DNA of 64,000 nt from positions 1-64,000 of IMG/VR virus record IMGVR_UViG_3300047170_000049. The stretch is one strand, 5' to 3'. This document shows, one piece after another, positions 54,067-62,351 of this stretch. The position numbers and the translations under genes were made by a program. Position 1 is the stretch's first letter, and each line of letters begins with the position of its first letter. The stretch comes from a virus. The notes under the pieces are model-generated. The model searched no databases. It was not told the origin of the DNA and worked only from the letters and a program-made list of their open reading frames with translations.

Positions 54067-55602
54067 TTATTTCTTACGTTCGATAATATCGAGCATATCT
54101 TTGATAGTGTCTTTGGGTTTAGGCTGTTCTTCTTTGGGTACCTCTTCCGACTTAGGAAGGTTAGGCTTTGGCATATTTTTAAGTTCAGCTAAAACTCTCT
54201 TAGCTTCTGGCTTTGCTTGTTCTTCAGGTAGTTTGCCCATTTTTGAAGTACCGCGACGTTTAGGTGTTTCACCCCTTGGGGCATGGACACCTTTTTCATC
54301 AGCCTTTTGCATATTCTCAGAATTCATTCGATTTTCTTTGGGTTCATCTTGAGTGGGGCCACCAGCGGCAGAATCGTGCGCTGGCATAAGTGGCTTACCC
54401 ATTTCACTCATTTGCATATCGCACTTATCGAGGCAACGTTTTAGAGCCTTGAGGTTATGCTGTATGGCGTTCTTTTGGAAAATCTTATGGCCTTCTTTTT
54501 GTTCAGCGGGTTTGTTGGCAATCATATGGTCTTCAACCAAGTGCTCAACATTTTCGCCTAATTTAGCATCTTGTTTTTCATCAGGATTAGCTTCACTCAT
54601 AAGAACCTGTGGTTTATTCAAACCGTCTTCTAATGACTCAGCTTTACCAAAGTGGAAAGCATCACGCATGGATTGCTGTGCAGCTTGAGCGCCTGATGGA
54701 GGTGGAGGTGGTGGTTGATTAGAACCGTCTTTTTGTAACTCCGACTTAGGAAGATTAGGTTTAGGCATTTGCTTCAATTGATTGAGCTTTGATTTGTGTG
54801 AAGCGATTGAAGGTACGCCGCTAGCTTGTTGCGCAGCACCAGCATGGCTTTGGCCAGAATTTGGTTGAACAGGAGTGTGAACCCCTTGTTGCATATCGGC
54901 TGGATTACCTTTTAATAGTTTATGCAATCCCTTTAGATGACGGTCGATAGGTTGTGCCATAATGTCTGCCTTTTGTAAGGTTTCTTCAATTGCTTGCAAC
55001 TTTTCTAATACGCTAGCCACGGTTGGCTTATCTTCTGCTTTTTCAAATAATGTTCCAGGGAGTCTGGTTTGAGGGTCAACTTTTTTAACTGGTTTTGGTT
55101 GTGGTTTTGGTTGTTCGGGCATTTTCTGTCCTGCAGCGGCAGCGCCTGCTTGTGCAAAACCATCAATAATGGCTTTAACTGGTTTTTTAACCATATCACC
55201 TAAAGATTTGTGCATTCCCATACCCATTCCCATATTAACTGAAATGTGAGGTGCGGTATTAGCTGGTTTGGCAGGAGCGCCAGTGGAAGTTCCACCAACT
55301 ACTGCGCCTTCGGATTTAGGAAGGTTAGGCTTAGGCATATGAATTAATTGATGCAATTGTTTCAAATGACTTTGTTTAGCTGAGTGATTCATAACCCTGG
55401 AAGCTGCAGCAACATCTCGTTTGGCAGAAACGGGTGTAGTCATCTTGTCAGAAAGTTGTTGGAGCTTGTTAGAGCTTCTGACTTCCATGCCAGCGGTCGA
55501 TTGACCTTTTACATCTGGTCTAGCTGGGTGGACACCTGCCTTATCCAAATCGTAGGATGGTTGAAACTTGTCTTCTTTTTTGAGGTCTTTTTTGTCTGCC
55601 AT
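54067..55602 (-). CDS. Low-complexity virion-associated protein with repeated anchor peptide
   Basis: 511 aa; the ATG at 55602 with AAGG upstream is preferred to in-frame 55653. Lys/Gln/Pro/Ala-rich and probably disordered, with polyproline (QPPPPPPSG) and GMGMGM tracts. The decapeptide MPKPNLPKSE occurs three times (about residues 89, 285 and 478), each after a short Leu-rich helix. Helical islands (ASVLEKLQAIEETLQKADIM, HNLKALKRCLDKCDMQMSEM) lie between. It may be a scaffold or internal protein whose peptides dock on a partner; function unknown. Confidence 0.6.
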   Translation of the reverse strand: MADKKDLKKEDKFQPSYDLDKAGVHPARPDVKGQSTAGMEVRSSNKLQQLSDKMTTPVSAKRDVAAASRVMNHSAKQSHLKQLHQLIHMPKPNLPKSEGAVVGGTSTGAPAKPANTAPHISVNMGMGMGMHKSLGDMVKKPVKAIIDGFAQAGAAAAGQKMPEQPKPQPKPVKKVDPQTRLPGTLFEKAEDKPTVASVLEKLQAIEETLQKADIMAQPIDRHLKGLHKLLKGNPADMQQGVHTPVQPNSGQSHAGAAQQASGVPSIASHKSKLNQLKQMPKPNLPKSELQKDGSNQPPPPPPSGAQAAQQSMRDAFHFGKAESLEDGLNKPQVLMSEANPDEKQDAKLGENVEHLVEDHMIANKPAEQKEGHKIFQKNAIQHNLKALKRCLDKCDMQMSEMGKPLMPAHDSAAGGPTQDEPKENRMNSENMQKADEKGVHAPRGETPKRRGTSKMGKLPEEQAKPEAKRVLAELKNMPKPNLPKSEEVPKEEQPKPKDTIKDMLDIIERKK

Positions 55603-55609
55603 ATAAACC

Positions 55610-56059
55610 TTATTTTTTATCTTTCGCTTCAATGACAACTGGAGAATTAACAAATTCAGGTTGTGTGGTCGTTAATGGAGCATTTTGAATCATAGGTTGA
55701 TTACCAATCCTAGGAGCAATGTCTTTGGCTTCCGATTTGGGTAAATTGGGTTTCGCCATATTCTTAAGGTGATTTAACAAACCACGGTGAATACTTTTAG
55801 CTTTTGCAGCATGTCTCTCAGGGTCACTGACTCGACCGTAGCCGTGTGCAATAACACCTGGAACTTTTGCATCGGCTCTGCGAACTTCAATACCGACATC
55901 GCTTACGCCTGGAGTAACAGTCTTTTGATTCTCTAGGGCATCACGGCCTTCGCTATCAAATTGTTTAAATGCTCCGCGAATCATTCTCTTCTCGGAATCA
56001 CTTACGGTCTTTTTTAGCTCCGCTAGTTTCACTAGACGTTCCAGTATTGCTTTCATCAT
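55610..56059 (-). CDS. Virion-operon protein with one anchor peptide (149 aa)
   Basis: ATG 56059 (TAATG overlap) is preferred to GTG 56071. A helical N-terminus (ILERLVKLAELKKTVSDSEK) is followed by a Lys-rich linker, then LNHLKNMAKPNLPKSE, a close variant of the decapeptide found three times in the next gene. The C-terminal 45 residues are disordered. Probably acts with the 511-aa protein. Confidence 0.55.
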   Translation of the reverse strand: MMKAILERLVKLAELKKTVSDSEKRMIRGAFKQFDSEGRDALENQKTVTPGVSDVGIEVRRADAKVPGVIAHGYGRVSDPERHAAKAKSIHRGLLNHLKNMAKPNLPKSEAKDIAPRIGNQPMIQNAPLTTTQPEFVNSPVVIEAKDKK

Positions 56060-56556
56060 TAGACTTTCCACTGACCAGATTTAAAATGATGAACAATATC
56101 GGGAATAGCATCCTTCTCAGAAGAATGAGCATTTGGCGACCTACCAATGACTGAACCATCGGACGATTGAACGTGTTGAACGCTCCATGGATTTTTGGGT
56201 GCAGTCATATCAAATTCCATGCGATAATGATTTTTTCCACCAGGCTGGCCAATATTGTATCTCAATATGTGACCATGCTTTTCTGGTTTAGAAGTTAGCA
56301 TTTTTAAGCCCATAGGTTGTTGACCTGCCATTTGTGGTTTTGGGTCTACAACTGCGAAAGGCTTGGGTTGATTTGGAATAACTGGTGCAGCGGGGCCTTT
56401 GGGTTGTAACATTCCATGAGGCTGTTGAGTCCAGTGTTCGTCACCAACGGCTTTTTCCATTAGCTCACTATTCTTAAGCGTCAACTGAATAGCGGCTTTT
56501 AAGTCCTTCAATTCAGAGAGTTTTTTGATGTGTTCAGCTAATGCTTTCTTATCCAT
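56059..56556 (-). CDS. Virion-operon protein (165 aa)
   Basis: N-terminal helix (LAEHIKKLSELKDLKAAIQL), a Pro/Gln-rich linker (HGMLQPKGPAAPVIPNQPKP) and a C-terminal beta domain (HILRYNIGQPGGKNHYRMEF). The helix resembles that at the start of the 149-aa protein, suggesting the two adjacent genes share an N-terminal unit. Its ATG lies 11 nt after motif copy 7. Function unknown. Confidence 0.55.
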   Translation of the reverse strand: MDKKALAEHIKKLSELKDLKAAIQLTLKNSELMEKAVGDEHWTQQPHGMLQPKGPAAPVIPNQPKPFAVVDPKPQMAGQQPMGLKMLTSKPEKHGHILRYNIGQPGGKNHYRMEFDMTAPKNPWSVQHVQSSDGSVIGRSPNAHSSEKDAIPDIVHHFKSGQWKV

Positions 56557-56567
56557 ATCCAGTATTA

Positions 56568-56598
56568 ATTAAGATTTGTACCTAACATATTGATTTTA
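56568..56598 (-). promoter_or_regulatory. 31-bp late-promoter-like motif, copy 7
   Basis: Minus strand: TAAAATC, AATATG, TTAGGTA, CAAATCTTAAT. Its first bases overlap the stop codon of the 339-aa gene, and it ends 11 nt before the next ATG, which lacks a clear Shine-Dalgarno sequence. Confidence 0.75.
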
Positions 56599-57615
56599 TT
56601 CATCATCTACGGGGTCAATAGGGTCCAAGGACCCACGCCAGCCTTGCATGTCAACTTCAGGCAATAAAGACGCTGGTGATTGCATACCATCAATGGTGAT
56701 GGTAGGTGCAATTCCTTGAATGCCTTTATCCGTGGTATCAGGCCAAGACATGCCAACTCTGCCACGAAGAGTGATTTGGCGATGCCACAATACGTTAGGG
56801 TCCTCAGGGGCACTGCGAGTTAAGCCATCATATGCAATGGTTCCAACTTCAAACCCACGAGCTTCAAAAAGAGTTTGCTTGTATTTTAAAAGAATGAACA
56901 TGAGGATTTGGAATAAGTACATTGTGTCAACCGCATCTGTGGTATGAACACCTAGGGTGTAGTTATTCCAGAAGTACAGGAACTTGCGAGTTTGAATAAA
57001 ATTATTCGTATTAGGTCGAATGGTACAACCATTCAGATTGGGTACTTTCCCTTGGGGAATTGTGATAATTAAGTTTTCTTCATCGAGAACAGTTTCAATG
57101 ACGTAAGCCACATCATTTACTTCATCGTAAACGAATTGACCTTCAAAAACATTAGTCAAGTCAACGTCGGGGCCGAAAGTAACTTGTCCAGTTTGAGGTA
57201 TTACTGCTAGAGGGGTTACTGGGCCTAATATTTTTTGAGGTTGTTGGTATGAGCCTAAAAACTCTTCTGGGGTAACATTGCGGGTCTCAAAACCATCGCC
57301 TAGGCCAGCTTTAGCTTGGTCTTCACTACCACCGTTTAATTCAATGGTAATGCAAGGGAATTTCACATGGTCATCAACACGATGAGCCATTACCACGAAG
57401 ATTTCTTTCTTCATGAATGCTAGAAACTTTTGAACTTCAGCTTTACCGTAGGACTTGTCGGTGTAGGGGTCAGTTAAGATTTGATTAGCAATATCATATA
57501 TATAGTTGGGATTGGCACGAATATCTGACAAGGCTGTTTTGATAGCCGTGAACAAGATTAAATCGTCCTGGAAAATCCCAGGAGTAGATGTGGGGGGATT
57601 AGTAAAATCAACCAT
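56596..57615 (-). CDS. Putative neck/tail-completion protein (339 aa)
   Basis: Helical N-terminus (ILFTAIKTALSDIRANPNYI), then FPCITIELNGGSEDQ, and an inserted beta module at about 135-200 (VTFGPDVDLTNVFEGQFVYD, VIETVLDEENLIITIPQG) like other virion modules here. A C-terminal region follows (FLYFWNNYTLGVHTTDAVDT, WHRQITLRGRVGMSW). The layout resembles tail terminator or completion proteins. Located between head-side genes and the sheath. Driven by motif copy 8, 8 nt from its ATG. Confidence 0.5.
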   Translation of the reverse strand: MVDFTNPPTSTPGIFQDDLILFTAIKTALSDIRANPNYIYDIANQILTDPYTDKSYGKAEVQKFLAFMKKEIFVVMAHRVDDHVKFPCITIELNGGSEDQAKAGLGDGFETRNVTPEEFLGSYQQPQKILGPVTPLAVIPQTGQVTFGPDVDLTNVFEGQFVYDEVNDVAYVIETVLDEENLIITIPQGKVPNLNGCTIRPNTNNFIQTRKFLYFWNNYTLGVHTTDAVDTMYLFQILMFILLKYKQTLFEARGFEVGTIAYDGLTRSAPEDPNVLWHRQITLRGRVGMSWPDTTDKGIQGIAPTITIDGMQSPASLLPEVDMQGWRGSLDPIDPVDDE

Positions 57616-57623
57616 ACTTCTAT

Positions 57624-57654
57624 ATTAAGATTTTGGCCTAAGTTGCAGATATTG
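57624..57654 (-). promoter_or_regulatory. 31-bp late-promoter-like motif, copy 8
   Basis: Minus strand: CAATATC, TGCAAC, TTAGGCC, AAAATCTTAAT. It fills the 39-nt gap between two genes and ends 8 nt before the ATG of the 339-aa gene, the shortest spacing of all copies. Confidence 0.73.
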
Positions 57655-58422
57655 TTAGGTTTTTGACTGCATCTCTTGGATGAAAGCAGACCATAGAGCG
57701 TCTATCTTTGCTTCAGCTTCTTTAAAGGCACCAAGTGGCTTAGTTCCAGGGTGCCACCATTTACCAGTACCTTTTTGTTTTTCTGAAACAACACGGAAGG
57801 TAAAGATGTCGCGCATGACTTTAGTCTTGCCGTTTTTCATCTGCACTTCGCGTTGATAGATATTGACGCCTGCTAAGAGTGGAATCTTAGAACGTATGGA
57901 GTTGGCGAATTCCATATCGACGGTGGCAGCGGCGACTTTGCCTAATTTAGGCTTTCCGTCATCATCGAGTATGGTTTTATTTAGCTTAAGTTTTTTAAGT
58001 TCACTCTTAACGTGTTCAGCTAATTGCATTTCAGCACGAGACATATCTTGTGGTCGTTTATTGTGCTTGAAAGGAATGATTGCGTACCGCTTACCGTCTT
58101 TACCCACTTTAGACTTAGGGCCGTGAGTTAAGGCTTCAATCATGTCATGGGCAGGTTGACCGTCTTCAATCCAGTTGGCTTCAGGTTGAAGATAAACAAC
58201 CCAAACGCTATCATTTTCGCTACTAATTTTTAGAGCGTCCATGTAAGTGCTTAAAGATGAATGCAATGTGTGGGTGGCCTTGTCAGTGATAAACGCATGG
58301 GTTTCTAAAGCAATGCGTTTCAAACCCATCTTTGATTGCTCAATAAGGGATTCGGACATATTGTCGATAGTCTTGCCTAGAGCTTCTAGCTCCGCTTCTA
58401 TGCTTAAATCTTTTTTTGCCAT
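57655..58422 (-). CDS. Putative virion morphogenesis / neck protein (255 aa)
   Basis: Starts by TAATG overlap. N-terminal helices (LIEQSKMGLKRIALETHAFI), a beta region (ENDSVWVVYLQPEANWIEDG), a basic core (GKRYAIIPFKHNKRPQDMS) and a C-terminal FRVVSEKQKGTGKWWHPGTK. This pattern, with an aromatic W-W/K-P-G turn before a last helix, recalls HK97 gp10-type and Mu virion-morphogenesis proteins at the head-tail joint. Assignment tentative. Confidence 0.5.
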   Translation of the reverse strand: MAKKDLSIEAELEALGKTIDNMSESLIEQSKMGLKRIALETHAFITDKATHTLHSSLSTYMDALKISSENDSVWVVYLQPEANWIEDGQPAHDMIEALTHGPKSKVGKDGKRYAIIPFKHNKRPQDMSRAEMQLAEHVKSELKKLKLNKTILDDDGKPKLGKVAAATVDMEFANSIRSKIPLLAGVNIYQREVQMKNGKTKVMRDIFTFRVVSEKQKGTGKWWHPGTKPLGAFKEAEAKIDALWSAFIQEMQSKT

Positions 58423-61400
58423 TATTTTTTCTTCTTATTATCAGGATGGTTGGCAATTTGAAATTTTAAAGCCTGCAAGTCGTGATGGTCTTCTTCTCTG
58501 TTACCAGTATGAGACATTTTTTCTTCAAGTTCATCGTGGTCTTGCTGAAGTTCCTTAAGAGGTCTGATTTTTTCAGATTGTTGCAAGGGTTGACCTTGAG
58601 AACCTTCGTCGGGGTCATTCATGGTTGATAGAGATTGCCATGAACCATCAGGCTTTTTAATCTTTTCATTACCTGGACCATAAGTTCTCTCTGAACCTGG
58701 AGCGTAAACCTTCTTACCGTGAGTAATGGGTTTATCTTTTGGAGCGCTAATTTGTGGAGCTTGACCTTGCTGTTGCTGCGCTGGCGCTTGTTGTTCTTGG
58801 CCTGGTTGAGCATTGGGGTCTTGTTCTGGAGCTTGCAATTCATCGGGATTAATTTGCGCTTCTTTCATCGTAGTCATTAGAGACTGGATGATTTCTGAAA
58901 TTGCATTATACACATCAGGAGCTTGTGAACGTAGTTGTTCAATCAACATCTTGTTTTGGTCAAGATTTTGTAGCGTTTGCGCTAATTGAGCCTTAGTAGC
59001 ATCACTGATGGGTGATGGCGCAGGTTCGGCTTTACGAATAATATCTTTGTAAGTGGGCTTACCCTTAAACTCAGGATTATCTTGCGTGGGGAGTTCACCA
59101 TAATGGCCTTCTTGATATTTCATCGCCTTGGGAATCTTACCGTAACCTTCTTGCATATGTACTGGTAATGGAACTTCCAAATCAGGATGTTCGCCACCAT
59201 GTGATGCAGCATAGTCATTATGAAACTTAGTATAGGCTTCTTTTAATTGGTCCAAATGCCCAGGAGTAACTTCTTTGTTATTAGAAGGTACGATTTTGTT
59301 CTTTTGACCCCAACGTAGGATAGCTTTGCCGCCCTGTCCACCTTGACCTTCTTTTAACGCATCAATTTCTTCGATAACTCTATTAGGATGAACCTTAATT
59401 GATTGTTGTTGACCAGAAATTGGTGCCTTAGATTCAGGCTGCCAAATATGAATTGGAGTATCGCCTAAACCCTTGTTACGCATATGCTCTTTGAACGCTT
59501 CGTGAATAACTTCACTTGGATGACGCCCATTGAATGCAATTTCTTGAATTTTATTAAGATGGTCTTCTGGAAAATTATCTTTTGCACGTTCCATTGCATC
59601 GGCAGCTTGCTCAGGAGTGATTGCTCCAGTGCGAACGGCTTCCTTAGCTTGCTGTGCCGCTTTCTTAATAAGTGACTGACCTAAATCAGTTTGAACTTCA
59701 TCAACGTGGAAGCCTTCACCAGGATTACCAGTGAAACGCACCCAGCCTAATGTATTCTTTTTAACAGGGTGGCCAGAAGAGAATGTATGCTCTTGCAACT
59801 TACGGAATGTACCTAGAACACCAGCTTTTTGCATTTGTTGAAGTTGGTCTTCAGTGTAGTTCATTTGGAAAACATTTTGTTTCTTGTCGCTATGTCTTTG
59901 AGCGCCTTCCCAATCTGCAATTGAGGAATTGTAGGTGGTGGCAGGCATAGCATCAATGTGATTTTGAATGTCTTGTGAAGTAATCGTTCCTTTAGGACCG
60001 AAAAGCTTGTCAATTGCATTGGTGTTAACACCAGCGGCCTTGAAGTCTTGCTTCTTCATTTGTCCACCATTAGCAGCAACGTAATCTCTTAGTTGTCGTA
60101 ATGGGTGGGTTCCAAGCTTAACATTTACTTGGTTTTCATTCTTAGGGAAGCGATTAGCATAAACACTTTGAACGGCTTCACGAACATCTTCATTTGGATG
60201 ATTCGCTAAACTATCTACTTGTGGACGTGTAGCAGCATGATGACTAATAGCTTCAGCTTTTAATTTATCATTATCCCCACTTAAAGCATTTTGAATATCA
60301 TCTGGAGTAAGCTTAAATTTGTTATCAAAAATCTTCTTAGCAGTGTAACGGTCAGTATCGTTACTGTCTTTGGTAGCAGCTAAAGCCTTACGAGCATGTT
60401 CTTCATTTGCATTAGGATGGTCAAGTATAGTTTCAATATCTGAGTCATTGTCTTTAGCTATGGCTTGGTCCAACGCTCCATGAAGGTGTTCTGCATTGGC
60501 ATTAGGATTTTTAATAGCTAATTCTTTTAAAGTTTTACTGGCATTAGGATTAGCAATAACTTGAGAGATATGCTCTGGGCGCACATTATTATGGCGCATT
60601 ACATCTTCTTGAGCCTCTTCAGAATAATTGTCATTGTTGTTATCGGCCAAAACTTTGGAGATTAGTTCAGGAGGTAGGTTGGGGTGTTTGGCCGCTTCTT
60701 TACGAACCATACCAAGTGGATGCTTTAATCCTTGGTCTAATTGCTCAGGAGTTACATCGGTGGAGTTCTTACTCCATGGCTGCTTTATAGCCTTAACGAC
60801 ATGATTAGGTAGCCAATCTTCTTGTGAAGTGGCGTTCTCTAAATCATTTTCAAAAAGGTCATGAGTTCTTTGACTAACGTCATCGTTTATGGACTCATCG
60901 TAGTTTTCATACAACTGGTCAGGGGTTTGTTCATTATCAATCGCTTCTTGCCAAGCCTTGTCAGCTTCTGCATCGCGTTTGGCATATTCAGGATGGTCTT
61001 CAATACCAATACTATTGCTGTGATTTGCATAGTCAATAGTAGGAGGCTCTTGCTCTTCATTAGGGTCTAGATTTTGCTGACCATCTTTATATTCTGGGTT
61101 TGGACCATTCCAATCATATTTGTCAGCTAGATGTTCTTTCTTCCAGTCTTCTTTAGACTTATCGAAGTACGCATTAGAAAGTTCATCGTCATTGTAGTTG
61201 TCACTTATAAACGATTTCCAAGGATAGTTCTCGGCAGCATCTTCACGAGCTTCTTCGCTATAACGTTCCCACTTATCGTCTTCGTTCTCGTCACGAACAC
61301 GGTCTCTAAAGTCATCTAAAGCATACCCCTTACCATCATCATCGTTATCCCAATGTGATAGCATTTCAGTAGCGTGCTTGGGGTCAACTTCGGAGTTTTG

Positions 61401-62348
61401 AAAAAGATTATACTTGGAATCAAAATCACCATGATGTTTAATATGTTCAATAGCTTCAGGTGTTAGATGCCTACTTGCAGCTAATGATTGCATCATCTTT
61501 TTATCATAATGCTTACCATTAGTCCAATTATTCCATTTAGCAGCTTCCTCTGAATCCATATCACCAGGATTATAAATATCCTCTGGTGATTTTTCAGGTT
61601 GACCGCCAAGCATACCTAATTTGGCTTCAACATACGCCTTGCGACGTTCGGGTGGTAATTTATCTAACAAGCCGTTGAGGTCTGAGGAACTGAGACTGTG
61701 TGAGCGTGCTAAGAGTTTAGCCGCTGCATTTTCGTCAAGGTGCTGTGAGTTAGTAATAGACCCAGGTAATTTTTCCGATTCATAATTTTTTGATTGTAAA
61801 AGCTTATCGAAAAGATTCTTGGTCATTGCAGGATGATTGACCATTTGATTAGATATGGTGGCTTGTGGATTATCTAGAATTTGGTCTAAGTGTTGGCTGT
61901 TAAATAAAGGCTGCTTTGTTATATGGCTCAGGTCAACTTTGTTGTCAACATCTGCGCGTTTTGATTTTGCGCCATGCTCTTTAATAATTTTGCTGATTTT
62001 TTCTGGGGAAAGCTTCAAATATTCTATGGCGTTTTCTGCGTTACGCTTATCCCAATAATCATCGTCTTTATTTGTATTTTTAAGCTTCTCAGCTAGAGCG
62101 TCATAAATTTTATCATTATTTGCTGGAGTATCGTGTTGGTGACCCTTTAGCGCACTATAAAATTTAGTAATAGCAGATTCATGGTTATCTTCTGAAGAAT
62201 TAAAAGCGTTAGACAATAGGTCACGATATTCTTGAGGTGTGAAGTGCTCAGAATTAATGTATTTTTGTACTTGTGCTTCCTTTTCAGGATTACTGAGGTC
62301 AGCGCCAGTAAAAACACCATGTATTCTTTTTGTCTTAGCTTTTGGCAT
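58422..62348 (-). CDS. Large helical-repeat virion protein (1308 aa)
   Basis: Residues 1-540 are charged helical sequence with repeated short units (LSPEKISKIIKEHG, LTPEAIEHIKHHGD). Residues about 545-760 form clear LRV/HEAT-like repeats (HPLGMVRKEAAKHPNLPPEL, NPNASKTLKELAIKNPNANA, HPNEDVREAVQSVY). Residues about 850-1110 resemble a domain of large ejected phage polyvalent proteins (LGWVRFTGNPGEGFHVDEVQ, HMQEGYGKIPKAMKYQEG). The C-terminal 200 are Gln/Pro-rich and contain a module shared with the next-upstream gene. It is probably packaged in the capsid and ejected, or a large assembly scaffold. Confidence 0.6.
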   Translation of the reverse strand: MPKAKTKRIHGVFTGADLSNPEKEAQVQKYINSEHFTPQEYRDLLSNAFNSSEDNHESAITKFYSALKGHQHDTPANNDKIYDALAEKLKNTNKDDDYWDKRNAENAIEYLKLSPEKISKIIKEHGAKSKRADVDNKVDLSHITKQPLFNSQHLDQILDNPQATISNQMVNHPAMTKNLFDKLLQSKNYESEKLPGSITNSQHLDENAAAKLLARSHSLSSSDLNGLLDKLPPERRKAYVEAKLGMLGGQPEKSPEDIYNPGDMDSEEAAKWNNWTNGKHYDKKMMQSLAASRHLTPEAIEHIKHHGDFDSKYNLFQNSEVDPKHATEMLSHWDNDDDGKGYALDDFRDRVRDENEDDKWERYSEEAREDAAENYPWKSFISDNYNDDELSNAYFDKSKEDWKKEHLADKYDWNGPNPEYKDGQQNLDPNEEQEPPTIDYANHSNSIGIEDHPEYAKRDAEADKAWQEAIDNEQTPDQLYENYDESINDDVSQRTHDLFENDLENATSQEDWLPNHVVKAIKQPWSKNSTDVTPEQLDQGLKHPLGMVRKEAAKHPNLPPELISKVLADNNNDNYSEEAQEDVMRHNNVRPEHISQVIANPNASKTLKELAIKNPNANAEHLHGALDQAIAKDNDSDIETILDHPNANEEHARKALAATKDSNDTDRYTAKKIFDNKFKLTPDDIQNALSGDNDKLKAEAISHHAATRPQVDSLANHPNEDVREAVQSVYANRFPKNENQVNVKLGTHPLRQLRDYVAANGGQMKKQDFKAAGVNTNAIDKLFGPKGTITSQDIQNHIDAMPATTYNSSIADWEGAQRHSDKKQNVFQMNYTEDQLQQMQKAGVLGTFRKLQEHTFSSGHPVKKNTLGWVRFTGNPGEGFHVDEVQTDLGQSLIKKAAQQAKEAVRTGAITPEQAADAMERAKDNFPEDHLNKIQEIAFNGRHPSEVIHEAFKEHMRNKGLGDTPIHIWQPESKAPISGQQQSIKVHPNRVIEEIDALKEGQGGQGGKAILRWGQKNKIVPSNNKEVTPGHLDQLKEAYTKFHNDYAASHGGEHPDLEVPLPVHMQEGYGKIPKAMKYQEGHYGELPTQDNPEFKGKPTYKDIIRKAEPAPSPISDATKAQLAQTLQNLDQNKMLIEQLRSQAPDVYNAISEIIQSLMTTMKEAQINPDELQAPEQDPNAQPGQEQQAPAQQQQGQAPQISAPKDKPITHGKKVYAPGSERTYGPGNEKIKKPDGSWQSLSTMNDPDEGSQGQPLQQSEKIRPLKELQQDHDELEEKMSHTGNREEDHHDLQALKFQIANHPDNKKKK

Positions 62349-62351
62349 ACA

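Noticed and set aside
57473-57503. Ninth copy of the 31-bp motif (GTTAAGAT at 57473)
   Set aside because: It lies within a coding region and the upstream box is missing at the required spacing.
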